A DNA stretch of 64,000 bases from Symbiodinium natans (taxonomy: Eukaryota > Sar > Dinophyceae > Suessiales > Symbiodiniaceae). Under the pieces are notes generated by a model. It was not told the origin of the DNA, did no database searches, and was given only the letters and a program-made list of their open reading frames with translations. Numbering within the stretch: position 1 is the first letter of the stretch; every line of letters starts with the position of its first letter. The stretch covers positions 186,001-250,000 of the forward strand of contig CAJNDS010002370.1 of NCBI GenBank assembly GCA_905221605.1. The letters are read 5' to 3'. This document shows positions 46,656-56,518 of the stretch, piece after piece. A program made the position numbers and the translations under genes.

Positions 46656-48165
46656 GACTCTGGTGAACCTTGGTCACACTCCAAGACGTGGTGGTGATCT
46701 CATAAGCAAGGATGTAAGACCTGACGGATTCATAGGTGGACTCTTCGGTCATGCTCAGCTGCACGTGCTGACGGATGGCCTGAGGGAGACACCTCATTAG
46801 GCTCCCAAGCATCACGTTGGGGTCGATTGCACGACCACTGACGTGTTCGTACTCTCCACAAACACGCTCTAGCCCATCTACCTGCTCCCGAAGTGTCTTA
46901 GACTTTTCAAATACCGGATATGCCATCACGGCATTTAAAAGAGCCATTGCACGAACTTTTGATCGCGGGGCGAAAACGTTGTTTAATTGTCTCCATACTT
47001 CGAAACCAGAACGTTCCTGCACTTGCTTTAGAATCGACTTCGGTTTGTGATGAAGAACGGTGGCCAGTATTGCGTATAGGCGACGCGAGCGTGCGTCGGA
47101 CACAGTCAGCTTGCCCAGCCACAGCATTCTAACCCATCTAGGATGACCCTTGACTTTGCTACGGATGCGACCAAAGCAGGTCTCACCAAAGGATATGATC
47201 TTCCCGTTGTACGGACGACCTGTGACCAACTCAAAGCTGGTTATCCCATGGCTCTTCACGAACCTGTGTGCCATCCATCCGGCGTGCCGCCAGGCCCATC
47301 CATGGATGGGATCAAGAGATCCAATTGCGGTCTTTGCCTCCTTTTCATACTCAGCAAGGATGGTGCATGTCAACTGGCGCAAGAACTCGATGGCCTGTTC
47401 AGCAGGATTGCTTTGGTGGTCTCCAGGCTCAGGGGCTTCTCTGTGTGTTTTCAACCCAAGCTTGGTGCGATACGCCTTCACTGCCGCCTTCAACGCCAAA
47501 CATGTCGGCTCATTGTCACTCTTCAAGGTGACTTCATTGTGCCCCAAGACATTGAGATAGCGACAGAGCTCGGCTGTAGCATAGCGCATCGATTCAGTGC
47601 CTCCTTTCCGGGGCAAGGCCCACGCATTGCGAGATCCAGTGTGGCTGTCAGCAACAACAAGGCAATCCCTGCCCCGGCACAGCCAGTGCCAGTGCGTGCT
47701 GAATCGGATGATGACGACCCGGGTGCTAAGGTGGGCCTCAACATGAGCCAACTCTTCCTCGTATCTGCCATCGGCAAAGATAAGCCAAGTGCGAAAACTA
47801 TGCGCCCAATCTTGCCATTGGGACAGGTCAAAGCCATGATCAGTGGAACCGAAGTTGGCTGGCCTGCTTAACACTTTGTTGGCGTCACTGAAGCCTGACA
47901 CACTAGATGCACCTGCATTGCCTGAAGTCCCGCCACGGACTGCCTGCACGGCGGCAGCAGCCGCTTGCGCTGCAGCCTCAGATGTCATCATCATTTGCTG
48001 CATCATCGCTACCATCTGACTCATATCCACACCACCTGCTGTCGGTGACCCTACAACAGGACTGAAAGGATTCGGGAACGGTCCCTGAGGACCCGCAGTG
48101 GCACCTCCAGGGGTTGCATGCGGTTGCAACTCTGGATCAGAGATGTCATCATCAGCATCAGCCAT
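46543..48165 (-). CDS. Copia gag with embedded integrase core (chimeric ORF)
   Basis: Translation from the ATG at 48165 gives MADADDDISDPEL..., a Met/Gln/Ala-rich segment and a gag segment (FDLSQWQDWAHSFRTWLIFA, EAHLSTRVV). From about 47690 to 47095 the same open frame switches to an integrase core: CLVVADSHTG (first catalytic D), TLKSDNEPTC (second D), HQSNPAEQAIEFLRQ (E), then FGETCFGRIRSKVKGHPRW and WLGKLTVSDA. It then returns to gag: RSRRLYAILATVLHHKPKS through GRAIDPNVMLGSLMRCLPQ and MEVDAVQKG, ending at the TAA at 46543. The DDE triad is preserved, and the switch points keep the frame. A Gag protein carrying this insert is unlikely to assemble normally. Confidence 0.8.
   Translation of the reverse strand: MADADDDISDPELQPHATPGGATAGPQGPFPNPFSPVVGSPTAGGVDMSQMVAMMQQMMMTSEAAAQAAAAAVQAVRGGTSGNAGASSVSGFSDANKVLSRPANFGSTDHGFDLSQWQDWAHSFRTWLIFADGRYEEELAHVEAHLSTRVVIIRFSTHWHWLCRGRDCLVVADSHTGSRNAWALPRKGGTESMRYATAELCRYLNVLGHNEVTLKSDNEPTCLALKAAVKAYRTKLGLKTHREAPEPGDHQSNPAEQAIEFLRQLTCTILAEYEKEAKTAIGSLDPIHGWAWRHAGWMAHRFVKSHGITSFELVTGRPYNGKIISFGETCFGRIRSKVKGHPRWVRMLWLGKLTVSDARSRRLYAILATVLHHKPKSILKQVQERSGFEVWRQLNNVFAPRSKVRAMALLNAVMAYPVFEKSKTLREQVDGLERVCGEYEHVSGRAIDPNVMLGSLMRCLPQAIRQHVQLSMTEESTYESVRSYILAYEITTTSWSVTKVHQSLGIVDPPVNPDVVPMEVDAVQKGKRKGGRGNSKGKGA
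47095..47690 (-). mobile_element. Relocated integrase core segment inside gag
   Basis: This 0.6-kb segment should lie between the integrase N-terminus and the post-integrase region (near 44520-45024). Its right junction, reading SDA|RSRRLY, seems to share a few bases with both neighbours. Its orientation is the same as gag. Confidence 0.75.
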
Positions 48166-48567
48166 ATCACTCACAGTGTCACAGGTACGGCAACGCCTCA
48201 AGACTCAAGCTTGCAAATGCACGCCAACAAAGGATCTCGTGGAAAGGAAACAACAAGGGGTATGCTGCTTGTCACGCAATCCTATGGCACAATGCACCGA
48301 TGCAAGGTCACGGAGGAAAAGGTGGCTTGCCTTCCACCACACACTATGGCTCTTCGGCACGGCCGCCGGAACTGCACACTACGAACTCAGCTTACAAGGA
48401 TCTGTAGAAACCCGAACGGCGGAACCTAAGTTCAAAGCCTGGGCCCCTGAACACAAACCCCAAACAAAGTTCCCACGTGTTCTTGTCACTACCTCCCTGT
48501 GTCGGGATTGGGTCCTGTCCCGCACGAGCCACCTCACAGCCCTGACCAAGGGAAAGGACCGCCAGGC

Positions 48568-48579
48568 GCTCCGCTACCA
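48568..48579 (-). promoter_or_regulatory. Primer-binding site
   Basis: TGGTAGCGGAGC follows directly after the 5' LTR. The start TGGTA and GAGC match the common copia site complementary to the 3' end of initiator methionine tRNA (TGGTATCAGAGC) apart from two bases. Confidence 0.75.
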
Positions 48580-48712
48580 TGCTAACATTTTGAACACTCA
48601 AAGGCCTGCGGAGTCACTCAAGATTCATCGGGCTCAACTACAGGGAGCAAAGTAAAAACACAAATTAGTACAACAAAATGTGGGCTTCTACACAAACGGA
48701 AAATCCTTAGCA
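48580..48712 (-). repeat. 5' LTR (133 bp)
   Basis: It begins TGCTAAGGATTTTCC and ends TTAGCA in sense orientation. It should contain the element's promoter; no TATA box was recognised, as expected in dinoflagellates. Confidence 0.92.
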
Positions 48713-48717
48713 GATGG
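48713..48717. repeat. Target-site duplication (left of element, minus-strand sense)
   Basis: GATGG, matching 40673-40677. Removing the element and one copy restores the RNase H frame: ...NSF-TI-KRWLTTKW. Confidence 0.9.
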
Positions 48718-49245
48718 TAAAACTGTTTCCAGCGTTGTCCGTCCCCGCTGAAATGTTGACCCAAGCTTGTCCATGCGACGACGGCTCAAAGAGAACCACG
48801 GAGATTAATGTGGCCAGCATTTCAAGTGTGGCGATGAGGCGACAGTTCTCGCCCGAGACGTAAAGCCATGGGCAAGTGGCCGGGCTGAGCCTCACCGAGA
48901 ACCACCTACAAGCCTTGGGATCGACGTCGTCAATGGCAGCCCAACCTCCCAGGCAGACATCATTGCCCTCCGCCTTTGCGTCAGCACAGAAGAATGTTTG
49001 CGCTTGTTGCTGCAGCGGCGGTATCTCAGCCATGGACGTGCCGCCTTCTAACGCCCGAGACAAGAAGCGCAGAATCAAGGAGACAGCATGAGGAAGGCGC
49101 AAGGTCTTGCAGTGTGCCACCGCCGTCGTCCAAGCGTACAACGGGCCCAGGAACGGACGAATCAGCGGCAAAGCGGTGCATGCGAAAGCAAGCCTCCCAA
49201 GCACGCTTCTCATGTCAGGTACTTGGAGGAACGCCCTGGTTATAA
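48713..49245 (-). pseudogene. DIRS-like RT thumb and RNase H, 5' half
   Basis: The frame reads LGRLAFACTALPLIRPFLGPL (connection after RT), then TFFCADAKAEGNDVCLGGW (first RNase H Asp), ENCRLIATLEMLATLISVVL (Glu) and NISAGTDNAGNSF (Asp), where the copia element interrupts it. The RT palm is missing: similarity stops near 49245-49260, next to AT-rich repeats. Confidence 0.75.
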
Positions 49246-49289
49246 GTGTAAAGCCAACTTAGCATGTAGATGACGGACTTGTTTTGTAG

Positions 49290-49465
49290 TTGTTCTACTT
49301 GCCATAAGTAGACTTAGACCACTTAACTTCCAAGGCTTTGTGACGAACTTATAAGTACACTTACGGGTCACATAGCCAAGTGGGCTAAGTGGTTTATCGG
49401 CCCCGTGGCTAAGTGGGCCAAGTGGGTCGTTGGCCTACTTAGCTAAGTAGGCTAAGTGGGCCCTC
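49290..49465. repeat. GGCTAAGTGG-type repeats
   Basis: The words GGCTAAGTGG, GCCAAGTGGG and GCTAAGTAGG recur about ten times, some inverted (CCACTTA, CCTACTTAGC). The element's boundary with the DIRS remnant is near here. Confidence 0.7.
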
Positions 49466-50698
49466 AGACACACCATATCTGGACCACAAGAGCAAGGCAG
49501 AGCAGCAAATAGAATGCGGCGACAAGGTCCGCGAAATCGCAACAATGCAACTCAAATAAGTTATACGCAAAATCTTAAGAGCGGCAAGAAAGAAAGTCAT
49601 GTTGCGGGCACACGCGGAAAACCCCTATTAATAAGAACTACAGACCATCGAGCACGGAACACGCGCGCCACATATAGATACACAGCGACACACAGAAAAC
49701 ACAAAGCCTTATATTGCTCTATCAACCACGGCCCTTCTGGAAGTCCAAGAGCTGGATGAAGCGCCCGCCTCCGGCAGGATAGATTGAGGAAAGCTCAGAA
49801 TATGGAAAGGCTTGAGTTGGGGCTTGGGTTGAGGTTTGCTTATTTGTGGCACTTGCAGGATGGGTCTGCTTGTAGTATAATGCAGCCCTATATATATATA
49901 TATATATCTATGTATAACATTTAAAGGATTTGCGGGATAAGGACAGGGCTTACATGGGAAACTATATCTGTTTACAGAAATGTTTATACTGTTTGGGCAT
50001 ATATATGTATATAGGGTTGCAAAAGGTTAGATCGGGTCATGTGTGGTCACATGCATGGTGTGGGTTTGCACAAGGGTTTATACGGGGTCACATCCATGGA
50101 GAGGGTTTCTCCAAAGATTGCAGGGCTCAGGCATTACATGTATACATGGGCCACATAGGCGCACCCCTCCCCCTCCCCCCCCCACGGCACCCCCTGCCTG
50201 TGGTTCATGGTGGGTTTTGGGTTCCCCCGCCTGTTGTTCATGATCTGTGGTTCATGAGTTTATAGGGTTTATAAGGGTTTAGGGTTAGGCTGTCTATAGT
50301 GTTCAGGGTTTTCACTCTGGTCCATTGGTTCACTGTGGGTTTAGAGTTTGATTAGGGTTCAAGGTTTGGGGTAATGATAGGTTTACGGTTTCCTCTCTCC
50401 CCCTTGTGGTTCGTGCTGGGTTTACGGTTGAGGGTTCAGGCTTGAAGCAGCAAGGGTTTCGGGTCTACGTTTCTCCCTCCCGTCGTTCAATGGCGGGTTT
50501 AAGTTTTATGGCTGAGGGTTCATGGTTGGGGTTCAGGCTGAGGCTTTCCCGTCCCCCCCCCACCCCCCCCGTGGTCCGTGGTGTTTTTTAGGGTCAACAG
50601 GCAGGTTGCCATGGGGGGGGGCGGGGGATTAAGGGTTCAAGGTTTGGGATGCAGGTTATATAGGTCCCTTCTGCGCGGCGTGTCGCCGCATACCTGGG
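49466..50698. other. Non-coding stretch with telomere-like GGGTTTA words
   Basis: There is a TA run at 49891-49910. From about 50190 to 50650, GGGTTT(A), GGTTTATAGGG and AGGGTTCA words recur, a diverged telomere-like block in the TTTAGGG sense. Frames here have no motif. Confidence 0.5.
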
Positions 50699-50989
50699 CC
50701 CCTCCCGGATGTTTGGAAAGTAGTATATTTTTTTTTTTGGACGAAGGTTTGCTGCGAGAAACCTATATTAAAAAAATATCTACATAATAATGATGATAAT
50801 AATAATAATAAATATATATATATATATATGTATTTGTATTTATATTTATATCTATATTTATATTTACATAGCGTGTCCGGCCCCACCCCCCCCCCTTGCA
50901 TGGTATGCATGGTCAGGCATATAGGGGGAGGGGGGCCTACTGTGAGCACACCCTCTGCAAAACCTGTGTAGTGTTGCGCCTTGGGTTGA

Positions 50990-51140
50990 GGGCCCTTAAC
51001 CCGAAAACCCGAAACCCGAAACCCTAAAAAAGAAACCCTATTATAAACCCTATAAACCCTAAACGCAAGAAACCACCACAACCCCACAGGGCCCCTAAAC
51101 CCTAAACCCTCAACCCTAAACCCAAAACCCTAAACCAACA
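50990..51140. repeat. Telomere-like CCCTAAA block (copy A)
   Basis: ACCCGAAACCCTAAA, CCCTATAAACCCTAAA and CCCTAAACCCTCAACCC words. Also present in copy B at about 60860-61010. Confidence 0.75.
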
Positions 51141-52799
51141 CAACCGCCATGCACCCCGCAGGGCCACAGGGGGGGGGCGGAGGAGCCACGGGGGGGGTTC
51201 CAGAGCATTGGGGGGGGGGGTATAGGGGGGGCCGCGGAGCGCTGCAGGACCATATAGATAGCAGAAGAGCGGTAAGCGCCCCAAGTCCGAAATCTTAGAC
51301 ATATGTAGGGCTGCAATTGCAAATGCCATGGACGGCTGGCGACGCTTCAAAAGCGCTCTGAGCCGTGGCGGGAAAACAAGAGCGCGCGAGAATTCACAAC
51401 TCCCTGCGCGCAGGCTTTACGCGAGATAGCTCCCTGCGTAGCACATGTCTCAGAACATGCTGCGAAGCGGAATGACCAATGCAACATTGGGATCATCATC
51501 TTCCGGTCTGTAAATGCACAATGCACAGTCGCTCAATGCTCGTCGTTGGCACAAAGATGGCCCCCTCGGTCAATGAGAAACGATTCTGCCGATCACGGCG
51601 CTTGGCCCATGGAGAGAAGCATGTGAACAAGGTTCCTGCGTCTGAGACATGAAAGTTCACTTGGCCGACTTGCCTTTCTCCAGTGTTCACTACAACCATG
51701 TCGCCTCTCTTGCATGTCCGGCCATGTCCAAAAAACATGTGGCAGACACTTCCAGAGCGAGGGCAGGACGGCCGGAGAAACTGCGGAAGACAGCGCTGAT
51801 CTCCCGCGCGGCCGGCTTGGGGTCCACGAGCCCTGCTGCGCAAGCCATCAAGTGCGATAGGGAGCTCAAAGCTGACCTTGAAAATCAGGGCCTAATGGTC
51901 AGCACCACCAAAACCGCCTTTATCTGCAGTAACAAAGCCTCGGCCAGAGAGTTGCAGTCCTTGTTGGGAGAAAACGAACCTCCCATCCAAACCCTGGGCA
52001 AAGTCGGCCTGGACTATGCAGCGGGCCAGAGGAGGCGCGTCACTGTGGCCAAAGGGAGACATGGCAAAGGTGGGCGCCGAGCAGGAAAACTGCTCAAGCT
52101 TAGGGTCAAAGGGACGGGCATACGGGTAAGACTTTTCAACGGGTCTATCCGTTCGTCCGCCCTTTATGGGCATGAAGGTGTAGGGGTGGCACCTAAACGG
52201 CGGAAGTGGTTCAGGGGTCTGCTTGCTGCTGTTTTGGGTAGACCCACCCTCGCCAGTACAGACTCCACCATCGAGTTCCACTCCCACAAGGTTGCAGATC
52301 CGACCTGCACCATCATGGCACAGCATTTCAGGGCTGTAAGGCGACTCATTCTCAGTATACTCCTCCAGGGACTGGAAATTCTTCTCCAGCGCCAGCTCCA
52401 TGACATGTTCCTCCGATCCAGAAGTCATGGACGTCAGCTGGTTCGCGTACGTCGCGTACCGTTTCAGTTCCTTGCGCCGCCGCTCGTGCACGAAGCACGA
52501 AAACAGAGCCCCATGCCGTTCCAGCATGTCGCGCAGATGCACATTGAAGTGCTCCTTCGGCAGGAGCCTGTCTTCGCCGTAGAGGGCTTTAAAGCTGCGC
52601 AAATGCTGCAGCACGGCGCGGCGCAAATCGCTGCCCTGTAGGTGACCTGTGGATGCGCGGGACAGCAAGTCCAGCACATCGCAGAGACGATAAAAGCACT
52701 CAGCTGCCAACAACATCCGCCGGTTAGGGAACTGAGGTTGCAAGTCTTCCAAGAATCCTCGCAAAGCTGGGTACACTGAGAGCCTCGGAAACTCGAACA

Positions 52800-52994
52800 G
52801 ATGCTGCGAGGGAAACTCTCAGCAACCCTTGTCCAGCTCGTCTTGTGCTGTCGAGATCGCCCCCGGAGGACGAGATGCTGATGGCCCCCCTCACATAGGT
52901 CCTCAACCTCCAAACCAGCCATGCACGGTTGACACCGCAACCAACTGTTCTCTGGGTTTTCGACCCAGAACGGGATCTCAAGGGCAACAAGCAA
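52800..52994 (-). pseudogene. Retroelement methyltransferase-like fragment (copy A)
   Basis: The frame reads PFWVENPENSWLRCQPCMAG, EDLCEGGHQHLVLRGRS and WTRVAESFP. The VENP...SWL pattern is that of the methyltransferase-like domain of dinoflagellate DIRS-type elements, not of the transposase. It lies between the transposase pieces. It is open here, but has lost one G in copy B (near 63041). Confidence 0.5.
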
Positions 52995-53319
52995 AGCCGG
53001 GAACGAATGAAGCGTGGGAGTTTCCCTGGATTACTTTCAGCTGGAAGCTCGGAGTGAGGTTTTCAATTCCTTCTGGCTGCGGCACTTCGGATTGCAGGAG
53101 TCACGGCAGTGGAGAAGGACGAGCAAATGGGCGACAGCCCCACAGATGAGAAAGCCCCGGCCTTCACCGCTTCAATGACTCTTAGGCACGCGGTCGATGA
53201 CGACCATATCGTCAATGACGATGCCGATGCACGGATAGAGCCGGCTCGGACGTCCATGAAGAGTCAACAGCCGTTGCAGAGAAACTACATCATGCGAGAA
53301 CAAAATTTCAGTTTATACA

Positions 53320-53341
53320 TAATATATATATATATATATAC
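53320..53341. repeat. TA microsatellite within the transposase-like gene
   Basis: A short (TA)n run at the 3' end of the first transposase piece, probably inside an intron. It extends an open frame as a Tyr-Ile repeat. Confidence 0.8.
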
Positions 53342-53901
53342 AGACATAAATACACACCCTTTCTAGACATCATACATAAATCTGCACCAAAATGAACATT
53401 TGCGAGCGCTGAAATCCATGGTCCTTGAGGACATCTAAGAGCAAATTCCTCGACTTGGAAAATACCAGATACGAGAAAGTTATGCATCCAGTCGAACATG
53501 GTCCAGGAGATGGGGAAAACCTCGCTCTCCAGAGTCCCATCGAAAAGCACACCGTGAGGCGCATACCTCATTCCGAGACTGGTTTGCCGCTTTTGGAAGG
53601 CGGCTTGACTAAGCACGTGCCTGTGCCTTGCCAGGTCTTTCGCAGTTGCCCAAAGCCGTGCATCGTTCTGCAAATGGAGCGTCGAAAGGTCATCTTCAGC
53701 ATGGCTCACGAACCATCCACTGGCGTCTGTCACGTGAAGTTGCGAAGAAGCCTTGACCACATTTCTGCAAAACAAGCGCAAACGAAGGCCCGAAGCACCC
53801 ATCGCCTCCCAAGTTTGTTTGATGGCGGCTTCGTCGGCAATGAAACATCCTCGGTTGAACGAGCTGTATTCTGGCCTGAATTTAAACAGCAAAGTTCGGA
53901 A

Positions 53902-53940
53902 CCCTAAACCCTTATATAAACCCTAAACCCGAAACCCATA
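53902..53940. repeat. Telomere-like CCCTAAA block
   Basis: ACCCTAAACCCTTATATAAACCCTAAACCCGAAACCC marks the end of the comparable part of copy A. The same block sits at the window's right edge in copy B. Confidence 0.75.
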
Positions 53941-55594
53941 TAGAAATGTCACGACACACTTGTCATAAAGAGCAAACAAGCTTAATGCAGGTGGGAGTTG
54001 CCCACCCGAGCAACGAGCACGAAACGTTCCTGGTCAGGGCTGGTGAGTGCCAACCCCACAAAAACCTGACCACACGCTTCATCAGCTGCGACATGCCGCT
54101 GGCCATCCTGGTAACGTCCACGCTGCGTGCAGCCAGCGGACGAACCAGTGACTCTTCTTTGGCAAGAGCCACGCCGGAAGGAGTTGCAAAATTTCGCTGA
54201 GGCCTCGCTGGGTTACGAAGGTTCCGCTTGGCATTCAAAATTGCAGTAGCCATGACGCTGCGAGTCGTCACCCTGCAGCAGTCGCACTGCGATCTCTTAG
54301 ATCTGCAATGCCGAAATTTAATGCAAGGACTGCCCCTGCACACCCTCAACAACGCTCTGCATGCACCGACATGTTTAGAATGTATATCTGCACCAATTGG
54401 CACCCCTCTCCAAACTGTATAACCCCTATAAACCCTGTGTAAACCTTATATGCGTGATACATGCATACCAACCCTAAACCCTTCTGTATGTGTATATTTG
54501 TCGACATATACCAGACGATAGTCACATAGTAAATAATAGCTCTATACTTGATTTATCCATTGATTAATACTTGTGTTATATATCAAAGCCTTTTGACAAA
54601 AATGCGCCAGTGTATATCTATCTATCAACATATAGATATAGAGTAAGACTCCAGCATTCCCTTATGTAGAAGGCTTATGCAGTATACATACGCTATACAT
54701 GAAATTTCTGCACCTGAGGATCGAAAATAGACACGGCGCAGACCTGGCTTCACAAAAAGCCATACGCATCAACGTCGCCAAGAAGCATGACCTGCATCTG
54801 CGCAGGGTTCAGAGTTTCGGGTTTCGGGTTGAGGGTCATATGCATGTTCACTACGATTTCTCATGCGCCATGATGTCGAACCTCATGGCGCCCCAACTTC
54901 TTGCCTCTGCGTGTTTCGATCTCGAGGTGCATGGATTCCTCGTGTGCAAAGACCTGCAAGCGAAAGGAAACTATGTATGATTGTTTCTGTTTCTGCATGT
55001 CGCAGATGGCAATAGCATTTTGAATGCGCAAAAGAGTGCCGAGCATGTGCAACCGGCCGCACTGCATGGCCTCCTGGAAGCATCTTTTTCAATTGATTTC
55101 TCAAGATCCCATGGCAGCTGCACGGGTGCGTTGAAGGGGTGTGTTGCGCTTTGCTGGCTGCTGCTGCGCTTGTCAGATGTCGCGAGTGGCGCAGAGGCAG
55201 GCCCTGCAAAGAGGCCCGGGTAACCGCTCGCATCTGCACCTCATGCTTTATTGCAACAGGAACGGTTGAAGCCAACAATCCCACAATGAGTGGAGAATGC
55301 ACCGTGACAGTTTTAACGCCAAACACAGCACCAGCAGCACACCCTGCGCAAGGGATTTACGGAACAGCAGAAGTCATCGACAGAACAGACAACGCGAGGG
55401 GCAACAAAAAGACACAAACCAAACACGGACAAAATAAAATCCGTCCTCACTCCTGTTTCCAAGCCTTGAACTCACCCCTCAACCCCGCACCAGATCTTGC
55501 CATTCGGCAATGAAGTTGTTCAATGTCTCCGATCCGCAAGGCTGCGTACTCAGACGAAATCGGTGAAGGGGGTTCGCATACTTGGACAACACGG
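53941..55594. other. Interval without recognised genes
   Basis: A minus-strand frame from an ATG near 54252 (MATAILNAKRNLRNPARPQR) and another at 55326-54883 (HSPLIVGLLASTVPVAIKHE) could be exons but lack a family match. A CCCTAAA-like block lies at 54420-54480. The 54490-54690 stretch is AT-rich. Confidence 0.3.
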
Positions 55595-55852
55595 TTAGTA
55601 TTAATATTACCCCGTGAGCACAATATGAATAGAATTATAGCTCACGGCATTAATATTAAGATAACGGGCCTAATTAGTATATTTAACTGGCCCGTATAAT
55701 AGTATATTTAATTTGTCTTTTCTTCCAATTTATTTTTTTCACTTTTCTTTCTTCGTTTATTACAGCATAAATACAATTAATAATATTGTGTTCTCTTCTC
55801 TGATTAAAATGTAGATTAAATGTACTGAATGAATGAGAGAAAGAATGAATGA

Positions 55853-55913
55853 AGAACGAAGTGAATGAATGAATGAATGAATGAATGAAGGAATGAATGA
55901 ATGAATGAATGAG
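55853..55913. repeat. GAAT tetranucleotide repeat
   Basis: (GAAT)n with a few changes; a Ser-Phe-Ile-His frame read through it is an artefact. Confidence 0.9.
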
Positions 55914-56449
55914 CGAAGAGAAGCGAAATAATATTTTATATTGCAAGTTCATTTCATGCTTTCCTAAATTTCCCCCTTTGTTACGCTCATTGGTTAACTT
56001 ATTCCTTATCCCACAGTAAATCACCTCTTTAAACCTGTAGAATATTATGTGTCAGGGAATTAATGGCTTGGAAAACGGCCGTATCTTGACACACCACTTT
56101 TAATGCTCACTGGATAAATTTCCTAACAAGATATTGGATTTCAAGAAGATATGAAAATCACTCCTTAAAGGCTGGAATAATATGAATGTTGCTCGCTTCG
56201 CTTGTAAAATACAAATCATGCATTAAAAGCACTAATTATAAATCTAATATTAAATCCTGTTAATTTTTCGTACTTCTTTTTCATTTATTGTTCAATTTTT
56301 ATTTGCATTTGAAATATTTTTCTTGTTTAGTTTTCTTATCTTCTTGTTTTAACATTCTATTAAAAGTGAAGAGAAAGAGGGAACAAGATTATAAGTGCAC
56401 GAAGTAAGCGCATGAATCTTGCGAGCGATTGAACGAAACAAAATTTGGA

Positions 56450-56518
56450 ACGAAGTGAGAGATAAAAGACCAGAAAGATAAACAACCATAAGATTTCAAG
56501 AAAATGCCAATAAAAAAG
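56450..56518 (-). pseudogene. cox3: cox3-like C-terminal fragment
   Basis: In the frame 56602-56360 the segment FYWHFLEILWLFIFLVFY matches the end of cytochrome c oxidase subunit 3, where YWHFVDxxWLF is nearly invariant (the His-containing last helix). Upstream residues in the frame do not match, so only about 20-25 codons are preserved. Fragmented cox3 copies are typical of dinoflagellate mitochondrial genomes. Confidence 0.6.

Larger units (their letters stand above)
40678..48712 (-). mobile_element. Ty1/copia LTR retrotransposon, complete ends, rearranged interior
   Basis: The 8,035-bp element has terminal TGCTAA...TTAGCA, near-identical LTRs, a primer-binding site, a purine tract and a 5-bp target duplication, all on the minus strand. 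In sense order it contains gag with an integrase core inside it, nucleocapsid zinc knuckle, protease, an inverted block with the integrase zinc-binding N-terminus, the post-integrase region, RT, RNase H and a Cys-motif ORF. Frame breaks and the missing integrase at its normal place make it non-autonomous. The near-identical LTRs mean that it inserted recently, so enzymes were presumably supplied by a relative. Confidence 0.92.
51496..53892 (-). pseudogene. Transposase-like gene, copy A
   Basis: The first piece (53892 to about 53375) reads ADEAAIKQTWEAMGASG, YAPHGVLFDGTLESEVFPIS and FDWMHNFLVSGIFQVEEF, matching the catalytic region of a transposase-like family that is abundant in dinoflagellates (D in LFD; FDWMH). 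The second piece (52776-51892) reads ECFYRLCDVLDLL, LPKEHFNVHLRDML and FSCFVHERRRKELKRYA, the family's C-terminal region (FxHERxxKxLKR). The third (about 51800-51496) reads CKRGDMVVVNTGERQVGQVNFH, and ends LCIVHLQTGR. A 201-bp deletion removes the segment holding the ATG found in copy B, and a one-base deletion in a T run near 51735 breaks the last piece. Stated function is DNA transposition; here it is probably dead. Confidence 0.65.
50699..53932. repeat. Segmental duplication, copy A
   Basis: The sequence from CCCCTCCCGGATG at 50699 to the CCCTAAA block at 53932 recurs at 60559-64000 in the same orientation, about 9.86 kb away. I count roughly 20 substitutions plus short indels, so identity is about 99%, with one 201-bp segment missing from copy A. 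Each copy holds a transposase-like gene on the minus strand and telomere-like repeats at both ends. Confidence 0.93.

Noticed and set aside
51649-52641. 330-residue plus-strand ORF (and 61550-62509 in the second copy)
   Set aside because: It is antisense to the transposase-like gene, whose minus-strand frame carries the family motifs; the plus-strand frame has none.
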